NCBI GenBank assembly: GCA_013396915.1
Contig: VWZL01000728.1
Coordinates: 1,488,001-1,552,000 of the forward strand
Length of the DNA stretch: 64,000 bases
Source of the DNA: Stercorarius parasiticus
Taxonomy: Eukaryota > Chordata > Aves > Charadriiformes > Stercorariidae
Reading direction: 5' to 3'
Part shown: positions 52,051 through 64,000 of the stretch, piece by piece
How positions within the stretch are numbered: position 1 is the first letter of the stretch
How the letters are laid out: each line of letters begins with the position of its first letter
Notes under the pieces: model-generated
What the model saw: only the letters and a program-made list of their open reading frames with translations
Database searches by the model: none
What the model was told of the DNA's origin: nothing
Made by a program: the position numbers and the translations under genes

Positions 52051-52737
52051 GGAAGGATGGTTCCTTCCCAAGCACCACCAGGGCAGGTGAAAACAGGCCA
52101 CTGTTTGCTCCCAGCGTCCTCGCAGCATTTTCCCCTGCAAACTGTACGCACTGGATTGCTGCCTCCTTTCCCTAAGCCTCATCTGCCCGAAGTGTGGATT
52201 TTATTTCAACTTCAACCTCGATGAATGCGGGAGTTGAGGCACAACTAAGGTGGTATTTTCTTCTGTTCCCTGCCTGCCTGTCCGCAGAGCCACACGAGGG
52301 ACAGGACCGGCTGGCACAGCTCTGGGGGTGGATGGGCGGCTTCCAGGAGTGCTTCTCCTGAGGAGTGAAAGCCTGGAAATTTATTGCAGGACAGACAAGC
52401 ATGGCTGTGTTGAGAAGAAGGTTAAGTCACCTAATCTTTCCTTTCTAGCTTAGAGTTTATGATTTGATGATAATTAATCCTCCAACAGTAGGTTGAAAGT
52501 CATTTCTAAGCAAGGCGGATACCCAGTTTTTGTAGAGGTATCGAGTGTGTCAGTCAGCGCATAATTGAAACCCCAGACTTCCTCTCTTATTTCCCGTGAA
52601 GTTTTCTTTCCGTTTTTAGAAAGCCAGAGGAGCAGGTGGAGGGGAAAAAAATACATTCCCAAGAACTTCTCCAGTCAGACATTTGCTCATCCAAAATTGG
52701 GAGCAGATCGACGAAGTGCCTGAGGCGTGCTGGAGTT

Positions 52738-52747
52738 GGGGGGGGGG
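52738..52747. repeat. G10 homopolymer
   Basis: Ten G in a row; a likely length-variable site and a place for sequencing error. Confidence 0.9.
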
Positions 52748-52855
52748 CAGCGAAACCCATGCCATCTGCACCCCCCACAGGGTGAGGAAGCTGCGATTAA
52801 AGTCTTATCTCATGAGATCAGTCTTTCTTGTGCGACAATTAAGGCACTGTCTTCC

Positions 52856-53165
52856 TGCCGGCGGCCCAAATGGCTCTCTTTAAATTATGTAGGGTCTCAC
52901 TGTGTCCCCGGCCGCCCTCCTTCAGACAGGAACTGCTGGCGACGCGAGCGCAGAGGGCTGATGTCAGGGTTCACCCAGCAGATGCACAGTGGAGAAAGGG
53001 CCGACTTAGGCCAGGGGTGGGGGCAGCTGCTTCTCTGGGACCCCTTTGTCTGTGCCCCAGACAGACCCAACCTGACCCGGCCGGGCCCAGCAGTCACGGC
53101 TGAGGGTTGTATTGTGGCGTCAGCCGCTGGCATGTTCATTGAGGCCACGGCACTGTGATTGCCGC
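52856..53165. promoter_or_regulatory. Intronic CpG-rich patch
   Basis: By hand count there are about 15 CpG in 310 bp, including CCCCGGCCGCCC and GGCGACGCGAGCGCAG, against a CpG-poor background. It lies about 1.6 kb downstream of the exon at 51223. It could be an enhancer or internal promoter; only base composition supports this. Confidence 0.35.
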
Positions 53166-53337
53166 CCTCCTCCTCCGTTCCTTTTTTCTCTCCTGGAGAA
53201 GTCTGGCTCAGTTTGCTCTTGTTCAGATGATACGGGGCAGGTCTTCTGCTGCTGCTTCCCAGCTCGGACATGTGGCTGGATGCTTCCCCAAAACCAAGCT
53301 GTATCCTTGATCTATTTATTAATAGGGCTACTTTTAT

Positions 53338-53520
53338 GAGCATAGACCCAGCCATGTTGGATTAGCCCAGTTTCCCCCAGCCCGGTGTTTCCCATCTCCA
53401 GCAGCAGCCACAGTGGTGCCCAGCAACGAGTATGACAAACCTATAGTGACTTCTTCAGAATATTGCCCCAGCTTCCAGTAATCTCTGGCATGTTTTTTGT
53501 GCCTGATGTAGGTCTTTTTA
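53338..53520 (-). mobile_element. Old CR1 3'-end fragment, antisense
   Basis: It resembles the reverse complement of the old amniote CR1 tail. CATAGACCCAGCCATGTTGG and ATTAGCCCAGTTTC correspond to the 'not seen before, belongs to' type end. AGCAGCCACAGTGGTGCCCAGC and TTGCCCCAGCTTCCAGTAAT match the older internal blocks. It is strongly diverged and the limits are approximate. Confidence 0.5.
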
Positions 53521-54095
53521 TTTCATTTGCAGTTTGCTGTAATTTCTATTTACTTTGCCTCAGTACTTCCCAGTAGAAAATATTTAAATCTGGATGGCAT
53601 TGGAGAGCGAGGCTTGTAGTCACTGAAAAGCTTGAGCAGGCATTGCATCTCATGGCTGCGTGAGTGCTTCAAGAGGGCAACGTCCTCCATAGTGTCTTTC
53701 TGCATGGGGTATCAGGTCTCTAAGGAAAGAAGACCCAGGCTAACTCATCCATCCCCCTGGGAGGTATCTTCTTGGAGCGTGTATGACCATGGTTGTGCCT
53801 GAACAGTCTGGGCTGCAGGGAGGTGAGTGCTTCGGCCAGTGCTGGGAAGTAAAGCAATGCCAAGCTCTTTTTCCCATCCCCTGCACTTGACTCCAAACCC
53901 ATGCCCGGACATTAATTTGTGTCCAGTGTGGATGGCAGACAAGCTTGTGCCCACCTTTCAAAAACAGAATAGAAGTAGCCATGATGTCCTGCCTATCATC
54001 AGATCCAATTATGGGATGATTTCTTTGCTTTCTGCTACAGCTTACAGAGAGTAAATGAAGATGGTAGTTGGTCACACCATTGCCTGGCACAGGAT

Positions 54096-54127
54096 GTTGG
54101 CAACCTGTCACACAGTTGGCAACCTGT
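54096..54127. repeat. Short direct repeat, 2 x 13 bp
   Basis: GTTGGCAACCTGT occurs twice, 19 bp apart start to start. No further feature is visible. Confidence 0.85.
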
Positions 54128-56006
54128 GTAAATAAACAGAGGGACCTGAGAGTTGCAACTCATACCTCTCCCAACCTTTCTAAGTCTGCATATTTTATGA
54201 GAATAAGTTTTTCTTTTGAACGTTTATGGTTCATCCAATTTGCGTTTATTCAAATAATGTTTGTCCTATGTTATTGCTGTTCCAAACCTTTCCCAGGATA
54301 TGAAAGTCCACAAGACTGAAAATAATGATGAAAATCAGGCACTGAACTTCAAAGGTACAAAGAATTTAGGGAAACAGCTTGTAGAAGGAGAGGTCTTGGT
54401 ACAGTGAAGCCAGTGGTAGTTCTGTTACTGACCTTCATCAGGGACAGGATTTCATCTCTGGAGCTGAGCAGAGGCTTAAAATTCAGAATGGCTTTCTTGC
54501 TACCTTCACTGAAGGTCACCACTTACAAGGTTGCTGGGAACATGACCTTCAGAACCTTACTGTAATCTTTCCATCCCAATATGAAGTTAACCAGGAATAA
54601 CAGAAAGCTGTGACTTCACCACCTGCCAAGTGGTGAGTCTGAAGGAGAGTGGCCTCACTTCACCAGCCTAAACTAGACACAGGGTCTCTCTACATTCAGC
54701 TGTAACTGCAGAGGGAACCTGAGTGACTTGCTTAGCTCCAATGATAATTTCTAGAAAGCTGAAGTGAAATGCAATGAATCCCATCTTGGTGTAAGAAGGG
54801 AAAATTATTTTTTTTTCCCTTCTAATAAGATAATATTACTCACTACTGTTTCCTACTCTGTAGCAGCTACTGATGCATGTGCATGAATTAAGAGTGGGAT
54901 CATGCCCACCTCTTTGGAAGTGTTAGCTCTTTTCTGCATTTCTTCCTGTCCAGTGGATGTTTTGGCTCTTTAGAGAATCGTATAGAACTGTACAGCAAGA
55001 GCATCATTTTGAAAAGTTCAGTCCTACTTCTATAAAAGACGAGTGGAAAACTTATGGCCCATGCTAGTCCTAAAATAGGTAGCCAGACAACACACTTAAT
55101 GTTGAAAAATTTAGAGAATTATGCTGGAATGATGTGGGCGAAGTTGATGGAGAAAATCTGACATGGGATAATAAAATGAATAAATGAGACAATAGGCCTT
55201 TGTCCACTGGAATCTGTGAGGAAGCAGAGAAGGAAAGCAGGTTCAGATGCAAAGTTTGTGATAATTTTTTTGCCAGATGAGGGTTCTCCATCCATGTTAC
55301 CTGCCCTGGAAAGATGAAGCACAGATGGGCCCTAGCAAATGAGCGGTGCAAATGTTTGACCATTTGTTGTTTTGTTTTTGCAGCCTGTCTCTGACAGAGC
55401 ATGGTGATTTGCACGGCTGAGAAGCAGGTCTGACTTCTGCTGTTTGGATGTGTTGTGGTTCCTGCACCAGGCACAGGAGCAGTGACAAGCAGAGGCCGCC
55501 TGAGTTTGTGGGGAGACTTGGCAGTAAGGGGAGGTCCGCAGAATGTTCTGTGTTAGGGACATGAGCACTCTGCACCCTGCAGCATGGGCCTCCCGACCCT
55601 TCATGCCTGGGTGATTCTTGATTGCATTGTACCAGCTTAGAGAAATGCCATCACAAAGGTAATTAGGCCAGTGTTTTTGCTAAGACCACAAGAAACTTTG
55701 AAGTTGTAGTGGAAAACAGAGGAGTGGGACACACAGGGGAAGATTTCCAGGACTTTTCTCATCTGTAAACACGAAAGTGCAGGGTCTGGATGTCCTTACT
55801 GGTAACCTGAGTGAGTTACCAAACAAACTGCGTTTTGCCAGTAAATGTGTGCTGCCCACTGGAATTGGTATCTCTGGATGATTTCCCTCTTAACTGTAGG
55901 CTTGGAATTAGTTTAGTGTGATTTAAGGTCTTCTGGGCTCATTGGGCCTGGTTTTCTTAATTTGATTAAGAGTTTTTGCCAATCTGAAAGAAAGAGCAAC
56001 TTCATA

Positions 56007-56026
56007 GCCTTGCCTTGCCTTGCCAG
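56007..56026. repeat. CCTTG pentamer repeat
   Basis: Three to four tandem CCTTG units. A small microsatellite. Confidence 0.85.
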
Positions 56027-57494
56027 GGGCATTTTATTTATTAAGCTTTTGATCTCTCAAACACACCTCTGGTCTGTGCTTGTCCAGTATATGCTGTCCT
56101 GTGTTCAAGAAGGACCTCTCGGGTCGGTGGTTCCCAAAACCACTGCTCTCACTTTACACAGCTCACTGGGAAACTCAGGCCAGCATTTGCAGACTTGCAT
56201 ATTTGTGCATGTTGGTCCTAATTGAGGGAAGCAACTTTGTGCAGGGAAGGTCTTAAGATGTGAAGTTCCATTGTCATAAACAATTACCTGAATTTGTCAC
56301 ATGCCTTCATACTGTCCTGACTGGAGGTGGGTTTAAGTAGAAGCTTGCAGGCTTTTCCATAGTGAGACTTGAGAACCCAAATGCACGCCACCTAAATAAA
56401 AAATAGATGAGCGAGTCACATCAGTGCCAGGAAATATTGGTCATTTTTTTATTAATGTTCACAGTGTGAGACATCACACTTCAAAAATTTAATTACCTCC
56501 CTCTTGGTCTCTCAGTCCTGCGTCTCTTTCAAGGCTTAATTCTTGAACCTGTCAAGACAAATATACAGACGTTTCTGTCTCTATCCATTGTACAACCTAG
56601 TGCTGATTGAAGATGAAGTAATAGTGAGTCCTAGTCAAGAATGAAAGAGTTTAAGTGAAAAACTTTCAAACTTTGTCATTTTTTAATCTACATTTCAGAA
56701 TCCTGGTGGGTTTGGACCAGCTGCAGTAATGAGAGTTAATTATTTGCAATGCACCTCAGCACCTGGAGCAGAGCCTTGCTTTCCATTGCCTTACGGTCCT
56801 TCCATGCCAGAGGCCCAGAACTGTGTCCCAGTTACTTCCAAAACTCTGCACCCTCTTTCCCTCCCTCACTCAGCTCTTTATTTATTACTGCATCTCCCTA
56901 CTTCTTCTCCAGTCTGAGTCACCACTATGTGCTCTTTATCCATGTCTCTGTCTGATGTTCAGTGTTTGCCATGAGACCTCCACACTTCAGTGCTTTGGGT
57001 TCAAACTTGGAGTTATTGAGGCTCTCAAGAAAACAGAAATGGGAAGTGTTTTCACATAGGTGAAACAATTTATTTCTCTGTTCTGAGAACGGAACTATTT
57101 TAATTGCACCTTCCCCCTTGCTGGACTCATTGCCGTTCCCAAATGTCTGGCACTAATGATTAACCTTAATTAAAATGATAAACAATTGAGAGCAGGATAC
57201 TTAATATGAAAAGTCAGGGAGTCATAACCATGCAGTACTGTCAGCTGTCTCTGTGTATTTGTGTGCAGAGCTGGGATTATCCCCACTGGACATTAGGGAT
57301 CAAGGAGCAATATATCTGAACTCGCCTCAGTGGGCTGTGGCGAGAGACAATCAGTGATTCACCCCACCCAGAGCTTGATGTCCATGGTGGGGTAGACAGA
57401 GTGGCCTTTTTCTCTAGCGATTATACAAGTTGATAGGCAAGTGTGACCAGTCTCCATTTTAGACATATAAACTTCAGTGGGGTTAATATCATTC

Positions 57495-57655
57495 TGTGCA
57501 TATATACACACACACCTACGTGCATGCTGTGTATCTCTACATATACATGTCTGTGCGTCTGTTTTTATAGATGTATCTGCATAAATGCAACACACAGTGC
57601 TCAGCGCATCCTTACAAGTACCTGCATGGTTTTATACCCGCATGCATGTATTTTG
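57495..57655. repeat. Alternating purine-pyrimidine tract
   Basis: Interrupted runs of TA, CA, TG and GCATGC-type steps (ATATACACACACAC, ACGTGCATG, ACATATACATG, GCATGCATG). Such tracts are length-variable and can adopt left-handed DNA; nothing coding is visible. Confidence 0.6.
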
Positions 57656-59319
57656 TGAAGCCCTTGAGCTCTAATACAGTCCCACAGAGCCGTCTGCAGT
57701 TCATGTAACCTTAAGCCATGAAGCCCTGCCTGTGCCTGGTGCTCTGTTTGCTTCGAATGCGGTGTGCGGCATGCAGCAGCCTGCCCACAGGTGGGCTGGT
57801 GCTGCGTGAGTAGCTGGCCATCCCCAGTGCCGAGGGCTGCTTGCTCACGCCCTGCCTGACGTTACAGCTTTTCTAATAGCCTTTTGAATCATCTGCTCTG
57901 CAAGACTGTCTGAAACCTGTAATATAGAGAGACAGACATCGTTACAGGCTGAAATAACACATACAAGCATATCTCCTGAGGAGTGTGTGAGGTCTGAGCA
58001 GTGCACGTCCTCCTTTGCATGCCGAGCGAGGAAACATGCTATTACTGATAATGCTCGGCGGTTGTGCAACGCTGAATTCTGCTCGCTGGCACTTTTTATC
58101 TCTCACCTTTCCTGTGCAAATTCCTTGCTGTTTCTGGATGCCTCCTGTTTGTAGCTGTGTGCATTTACCTCTGGTTTCCACATCCCAGGAAGAATGTCAC
58201 TTCCCTGTGCTTTCCATCCTTTCACCATCTGTTTTCCTCTTTTTTTTACCCTTGTTTCCTTGACCCTGCAGTCTTTCCTTCAGGCTGTTGCAGCTCTGCC
58301 CTGAAACTATCTTGCTGGAAATGCCAGAAACTCGCAGTTTCCCCTTGCAGAGTGACAGCGGTGTCCCTCATCTCCTCAATGCGCTTTTTGTTCACTCGCT
58401 GGAATCACGTTGGACTTGGCTGGCTCCTGGGTGGATGTTGTGTGTTTGCTGAAGAGACGTTTGTTTCTCAAAAAAGCATTGCTGCTCCCTGCCACTGTCC
58501 AAAATCAATAGACTGACTCTGCCTGGTTTTACATCCATGTTTGCACTTTCTTACCCTTTTTTAGCATTTCTTACCCCTTCTTAAGGTTTTGTTCCTTAAC
58601 AAAAACAAGTAAAATTTGACTGGCTGCAGACTTACACCTGAGCCCCCCAAAAAACAGGCAATGGCAAGTTACTGCCAGGTGGATTTCATTTCACCTCCAT
58701 GCACTGGGCTGAAAATTGCAATACTTTGGGAGGTGATTCAGAAGCAGGAGAGCCTGCCCTGCCCCAGGGCTGCCATGTCTGTAGGGTGGGAAGGTGAATG
58801 ACTGGGTGTGGAAACGGCTTTGGCTGATTTTTATCCACTGCCTGCTAAAGCCCGGAGTCATGGAGGTGCTTTTAAATTGCCCCCCTTCAGCTCAACCGGA
58901 CCACAGTGCTCCTGGAAATTTCCAGGCAGGGGTCACTGACTCAGTGCAGTCAGATTTCCTAAAGCTTCTAAAGATTTAGGAACACAAATCTCCAGGGCAG
59001 CTTGGTAGGATTTGTACTCCTCCATCACTGAAAACCTACCCTGTTCACCTCAGTATTGACATCTGTAGCCTGTATTTTAGGAAGCAGGAACACCTGCGAC
59101 CTGTAGGGAAGTGGTGACTCTTTGAGAAGGCATCTCATGTCCAGGACCCCCTGTGATACGTATAACTTGGGTATTTGTGTTTCTCTAGTAATGATACGTA
59201 TCATTTGCAGTTCTTGCTCTTGCCCCATTGACTGCCTAAGATCAAGCCCTCTGAGATTTCAAAACACAGTGTAGATATTCAATATCTGAGCCTCGTAACC
59301 TTTCTGCGGATTAGCTAGG

Positions 59320-59445
59320 TGTTATTGGCCAGCATTGTAAATGGGTAACTGAAGCTATGTTCCTGCTGAATTTGATGGAAAGAGGTTAAGTAACCTGCCC
59401 AAACCAAGAAGGACATTAGTAATAGAGCCTCACTAAATCTCAGCC
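59320..59445. mobile_element. Possible MIR-like ancient SINE remnant
   Basis: The stretch AAATGGGTAACTGAAG, AGAGGTTAAGTAACCTGCCC and TAGTAATAGAGCC, then CTAAATCTCAGCC, follows the order of the MIR core (subtract, compare and 'previously accumulated' block). The family call rests on remembered consensus and the copy is decayed. Confidence 0.4.
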
Positions 59446-61435
59446 TCATCCACTGTTGGTTAGGCAGCATTGCTCCTCTGCATAAGTCTGTCTCCTGCTT
59501 GAGGTGCAGCAGAATAAAACATGCTCTGATGTGTCTTCTTCTCCTTCAACATGCCATAATTGTTTCTCTTCCCTGGCAGTTCCTGACTTCCCAGTGTTAG
59601 TCTTGATTTGCCAGCTGGATGCATGCGTTTATGCACACTAGGAATAAAGGGAGAGAGTTTACACCTTTGTTACGCAGGACGGCAAGACTAAGTGGATAGC
59701 GGTGGGGATGAGGGCATCCTCCATTCAAAATAAAGCACTTGAATTTTCCACTTGTTAAGTTTCATCCTGCATTTGTGCAGCAGCCAGCAGTGTTCTGTAC
59801 ACATGCCCCAGCACTTGGACCTGCCAGGCTATTGCCAGGCTTCGGTATCTGATGCTGCTTCCTTATTGCAAGGTTTTTTTCTGCTCTGTAGTGCAGTTGC
59901 ACATGACCAAAGGCCGGTTCCTCATTCCTCACAGGCCTGCTGGTATCAAACGGATTTTCCTTGTGTTTTTATAACGTCCCTCCACCAGGAAAAGGAGAGC
60001 TGTAGGTCTGGAAGCACTCAGCTTTGAATTTCAGGCCACCTCAAACAAGACCCCATCATGTAATACTGGAGACCTGCAGTTTCAGACCAGGATTTTTTCA
60101 TTTTTCACCTGTTTTTCTTCACATCCCCAAGCAGGAGTGGTCTTGGAAACAAATCTGGCTGCTTCTAAAGCTCGATTAAAAACAGCCATGAGGATAACCA
60201 ACTGCCCTGTTCTGCCTTCATGCTTTGGCTGGGCCTTCTGGCGTGTCTGACCAAGATCAATGAGATGTCTCATGGGTTAGTATAACCAGTTCACCCTAAT
60301 GCACCTTCATTTAGCTCCGGTGCAGTGTTTCATCCATCTTTCAAGATTGTTTGTCCTACTTTCAACTAGCAGAAGAGCCAGACAATCTCATTTTGTCAAA
60401 CAGGTTTACAGCACCTCTAAGAAGCTTGGTCTATATTTATCTTGTGGCCTATTTTCAATGTAACTTAGCACAGGAGGAGGTAAACTCCAGCCTCTTTTCC
60501 TCTCCTGCTGGTCATTTCCAGAGGCAATCTCAGGGTCATGTCACTTAGAGCTGCTGTCTCATCTCTGTGGGCTGGAGACGGCTTTTTGGCCTCTTTTGGC
60601 ACTGCCAAGCTCTAGAGTCTGAACAGCAAATTCCTAGCACGTTTCTGCCTTGTGTGCTTGCCTCATTGGTTTGAAGTGTCGCTTTCCAGTACACTTCAAC
60701 ATAATGTGGTTGCTTCCCGAATTGTACTTAACTATTGCTGAATGTGACAAGCGCTGCGCACCTGTGCCTTGCAGAGCATATGGATGTTGTTAGCCAAGAT
60801 GCATTGCAGCGAGACCTTCTTCATGCAGAAATAGCCTCTCTGCCTGTTTTTTTTCCAGTTAATCGAACTTCTTTTCCTGTCAATTTAGGAGCAAATTTTT
60901 GTGTGGTTCTTTGGGTTTTTTTAGCAAACTCTGCTTTTTCTGTTGACAGTGCTTAATGGAAAGCCTAATGAAGCACATTAATCTGTTGCATTAGTGAGTG
61001 TTGAGTCGTAGATTTTCTCTGCTTGAATTTGTGTGCATTGACATAGAGCCCATAAGCCCTAACCACATTGTTTGAGGTGCTGTGCAAACACGTGTCACGG
61101 ACACTGTCCCAACCACAGATCACTTGTCTACTCAGTGTTATGGTTTTGCACACATGGACCAAATTCTGCTCCTGTACACGTGGCAAAAAAGTTACATTGG
61201 CAACTCTAGGTACCATTGCTTGTCTAAATTCATTGGATCCTACTTGACATTTGCAGTCAAGACACGTTGTTTCCCTTCTTCTCAAGTAAGTAGCTGGGTG
61301 TGATGCTTTCCTTTTGTATTCTCTTCCCCCTGTCAGGACTGTTTTGCCTCCTCTTCCTTGGTAGTTTAGGTGTTTGAGACCATGTTTTGAACTTGACTTT
61401 TCTAAGTGCTTCTTCCTCCCTCTTTTCTTTTGCAG

Positions 61436-61527
61436 GCGCTGGTTCGGCTTCCTCCGCACATTTCACAGTGTGATGAAGTGTTCAGGTTCTTCGAGGCTCG
61501 CCCAGAAGACCTTAACCCTCCAAAAGA
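61436..61527 (+). CDS. SH3PXD2A: SH3PXD2A (TKS5) PX-domain exon, about residues 103-133
   Basis: This internal coding exon of 92 nt encodes [15 protein letters not shown], then [15 protein letters not shown], then two bases of a Glu codon. It forms the last PX helices (the RLPPHISQC and [10 protein letters not shown] segments) and the start of the linker to the first SH3 domain. The match is to TKS5; SH3PXD2B has [25 protein letters not shown]. Leu in EDLNPP is Val in human TKS5 and Leu in the paralogue. The acceptor is a long pyrimidine tract ending TTTGCAG. The donor is AGA followed by GTAAGTG, the strongest of the three. It starts in phase 0 and ends in phase 2. The next exon, expected to continue the Glu codon, was not found before 64000. 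Confidence 0.96.
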
Positions 61528-64000
61528 GTAAGTGCTTCTCAGTTCTTTTTGATTAGCTGGAAGGAAAAGATCATTTGGTTTTATTACTGCTGTAGGTGTG
61601 GGAACACATTTTGTAGCTTTCAAGCACTACCTAGAAAATGCCCAACAATTACGTACAACCACGTCTGGTGTGTGGAGGACAAGGGAGCCAAGCAACCCTC
61701 AGACACAATTTTCTGCCATCCTCCACCCACCTTTGCATTGTTTCTTGCTGATGGTTCTGATGAGGGAACCTCCCCTGGCTTGTGGGTTTTACCTGATAAT
61801 TATCACCAAGGAGTCATTTAGTTCCCAAAAGCATTGGCTCGGCAGCAGGGGGAAATCCTGCCAGTAAGCACTTGGCTCATAATTACCAGCTGCTTCTTTA
61901 AATGTACTCCTGCCCAGAGATACTTAGTTATCTGAAGGGAGCAAGACTGTGGTCCAGATCCAAAATTGTCTCTGGAGAGTCTATTCTTTCTGAGCAGGAA
62001 GCCAAGAAAAGGCTGGGAAAAGAGTTCCCATTGAACACAGAATCACAGCCTTTACCTTGGAGCAGGCAGGCTGACTCATGCTGATGCAGTCAGGGTTCAG
62101 AGGACTAATTTATCCAGGGAAAGCGTTGGCAGGATGGTATTTACAAGCAACTGTGCTGCCTCATTTGATGTTTCCTTTTCTCCTTCATACTGAACAGGAT
62201 ATATTTTATTGTGCTCCGCAGTAAGATTTTGACTTGGTCCCATTGTGTTTTGTGCTGCTTTGTTGCACGATTTGAAACTTGATTGCAGGCTGTGTTACTG
62301 TAATTTGCTTTCTCCGGTGTTTGCATAGCCCATTGGGTAAGGGGAAGTGGATATAAAGCTTTTGGGGTTTGGGCAGTTCAGCGCATGCTAACCTGTAGTT
62401 AGCAGAAAGGTTTGTATTGGCTTCATCTGTCTGTTCCCATGCTGGTGTAGACAAGAGGACCTTTGCAGTTTGGTTTCTCAAACTTAGTCTCTTGCACATA
62501 CCTGGTTTTATACAAGGGGACGTATTAGCATTTGTACTAAAGAAAACACTGCTAGCGTAGCTGAGAACGAAGTCTTTTTGTTTTTTGAATGAGAAAAAGA
62601 GCAGTTTTTAAGTCAAAGGTCTGAAAAAAAGAGCTGCTATTTTATTTTTTTTTCTAGCCATCCTTGGTTTAGAAAACTGTCTGGGATGAATAAATACAGT
62701 TGCATTTTTATTGTTAAACACATATTGCAAAATTAGAAACCATTGCAGCAGGATATGCCTACGCTCTGAGACCTGCTGACCATCACAGTTTCTACTTAGG
62801 GTCTGTAGAAAGGTTTGCAAAGGTTGCTTGATCCTACAACACCCCTCTGATGCAAGGAGACATCCCCACGTACCACGCAGAAATGGACAACCAGAAGAGG
62901 AGTGAGGTCCCCAGGGTTATGGGAGAGTTAACAAATGGACCTTGGGTGTCTACTTGAAATGCTGTTTGACACTCTTGTCTGCTTTCTATACTGTTACAGA
63001 CCCTACAATGTTAGGGCGGAGTAAAATAGAGACAGGATTGGACCCCTCCACAAGGCAGGGAATGGGGACCAAGGCCCACCCCTGGGCTGACATTAGTCAT
63101 TATGGCTTTCTTTCCCTTTTTCCTCCTACAAGTTGTTGAGGGCCTTTTGCTGAGCTCCCCGTTCTGCAGCCTTGCAGCAACTTTCAGGTTATCCGTTCGC
63201 TCTTCCCTGGAAAAACAAAAAACTAAATTTTCTCAGCCCAAGCCTTGCATCTTATTCCAACCTAGTAATAAGTGTGATTTATTTCCTTGGAATATGTAGA
63301 GCAATAACCTGATTAAATCTCACTTCACTAATGTCTGCAAGACATTAATCTAGCTGGGTTTAAACAAATCCTACCTCGTCTTCTGTAAGCAAACAGATCT
63401 TAGGGAAGGTGTCTAAGGTTTCTGCTGGGAGTGCTTCACAAAAGATGTATTGTTGAAACTGAAGATTAGTCTCTACAAAAAGATGATGTTAAAGCCAATG
63501 GAAACATCATAGTGTTTTTCTTCTGTGAGCTGAGGGGGAAGGGAGGAGATCTGCGTCTCACTGGACCACTGTGTAGGGTCTGGGGGAAGGACACCTCCAG
63601 GGTGATTCTCAGCCTCAGCAGTCACTGCAGGAAGGAGCACGATCGCCAGAGAAAAACCCCAATTTATTCCCTCGCTTTGCTACTCTGCCAAGCCCGTCCA
63701 GAGCCAGTGGTGCCCAAGCCCTATGAATTCAGTCTTCCCTGTACCACGTGATCCATTAATCTCACTGGGGGTGGTAAAGGTGTAGCCTGGGGGCGGCATC
63801 TAGACTACCCTAATTATTTTATCATTTTCTTCAGCTTCTTCTTTTAGCCCTCACTGCAGAGGTGGCTTGTATATTGATATATCAGCATAGACATGGCATT
63901 CAACTGGCTGGGTTAAAGCGGAGCAAATATTGCCAAGTGAGGGACTCAGCCACCAAGGGTGGCTTGTGCCACCTTCATGTCTTCCCTCTGTGCACAATGA
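61528..64000 (+). other. SH3PXD2A: SH3PXD2A intron, 5' part
   Basis: It begins with GTAAGTG and runs off the window. I looked for the next coding exon, which should lead into the linker and first SH3 domain, and did not see it. No repeat or gene is recognised here. The short frames at 61549-61867 and 63512-63751 show no domain. Confidence 0.85.

Larger units (their letters stand above)
51300..61435 (+). other. SH3PXD2A: SH3PXD2A intron, about 10.1 kb
   Basis: It is bounded by GT (51300) and AG (61435). It contains a young CR1 (51396-52050), a G10 run, a CpG-rich patch (52856-53165), an old antisense CR1 piece (53338-53520), small tandem repeats near 54.1 and 56.0 kb, an alternating purine-pyrimidine tract near 57.5 kb and a MIR-like stretch near 59.3 kb. 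In the remaining stretches (53.5-54.1, 54.2-56.0, 56.1-57.4, 57.7-59.3, 59.5-61.4 kb) I see nothing supportable as a gene. Confidence 0.92.

Noticed and set aside
61528..64000. Search for the next SH3PXD2A exon
   Set aside because: No plausible coding segment leading into the first SH3 domain was seen before the window ends.

Overview
This window looks like vertebrate, almost certainly bird, nuclear DNA. There is no prokaryotic gene layout: coding sequence is three short exons separated by introns of about 31 kb and 10 kb, and the recognisable interspersed repeats are CR1 LINEs, both young and very old. No Alu-like or L1-like element was seen. I cannot name the species; the two young, nearly identical CR1 tails would suit a neoavian bird.

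The only gene I can support is SH3PXD2A (TKS5/FISH), on the + strand, and only its interior. Exons at 20168-20243, 51223-51299 and 61436-61527 splice in frame and encode the second half of the N-terminal PX domain, about residues 52-133 in human numbering. The earlier coding exons (start codon and first half of PX) and everything after (linker, five SH3 domains) lie outside. The rest of the window is intron.

Layout: 1-20167 is intron upstream of the first visible exon, with a young 5'-truncated CR1 interrupted by an assembly gap (2131-2884), an older antisense CR1 (5154-5360) and a degenerate direct repeat (12345-12500 and 13600-13735). 20244-51222 is one intron with two CpG-rich patches (25.1-25.6 and 27.1-27.5 kb), a CR1 tail at 36.9 kb and an ancient CR1 of about 1 kb at 40.1-41.1 kb. 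51300-61435 is the next intron; a second young CR1 sits only about 100 bp past the exon's 5' splice site. 61528-64000 begins the next intron.

The most interesting signal is in splicing. The second visible exon begins with GTAAGA directly after a strong pyrimidine-tract/CAG acceptor. Joining it to the preceding exon therefore rebuilds a near-consensus 5' splice site at the junction, the arrangement used by recursive splicing. If used, the 77-nt exon holding the phosphoinositide-binding arginine would be removed and the frame would end 13 codons into the following sequence. A second acceptor/donor ratchet motif (13370/13371) lies in the upstream intron. I found no tRNA, rRNA, CRISPR array, intact retrovirus or second protein-coding gene.
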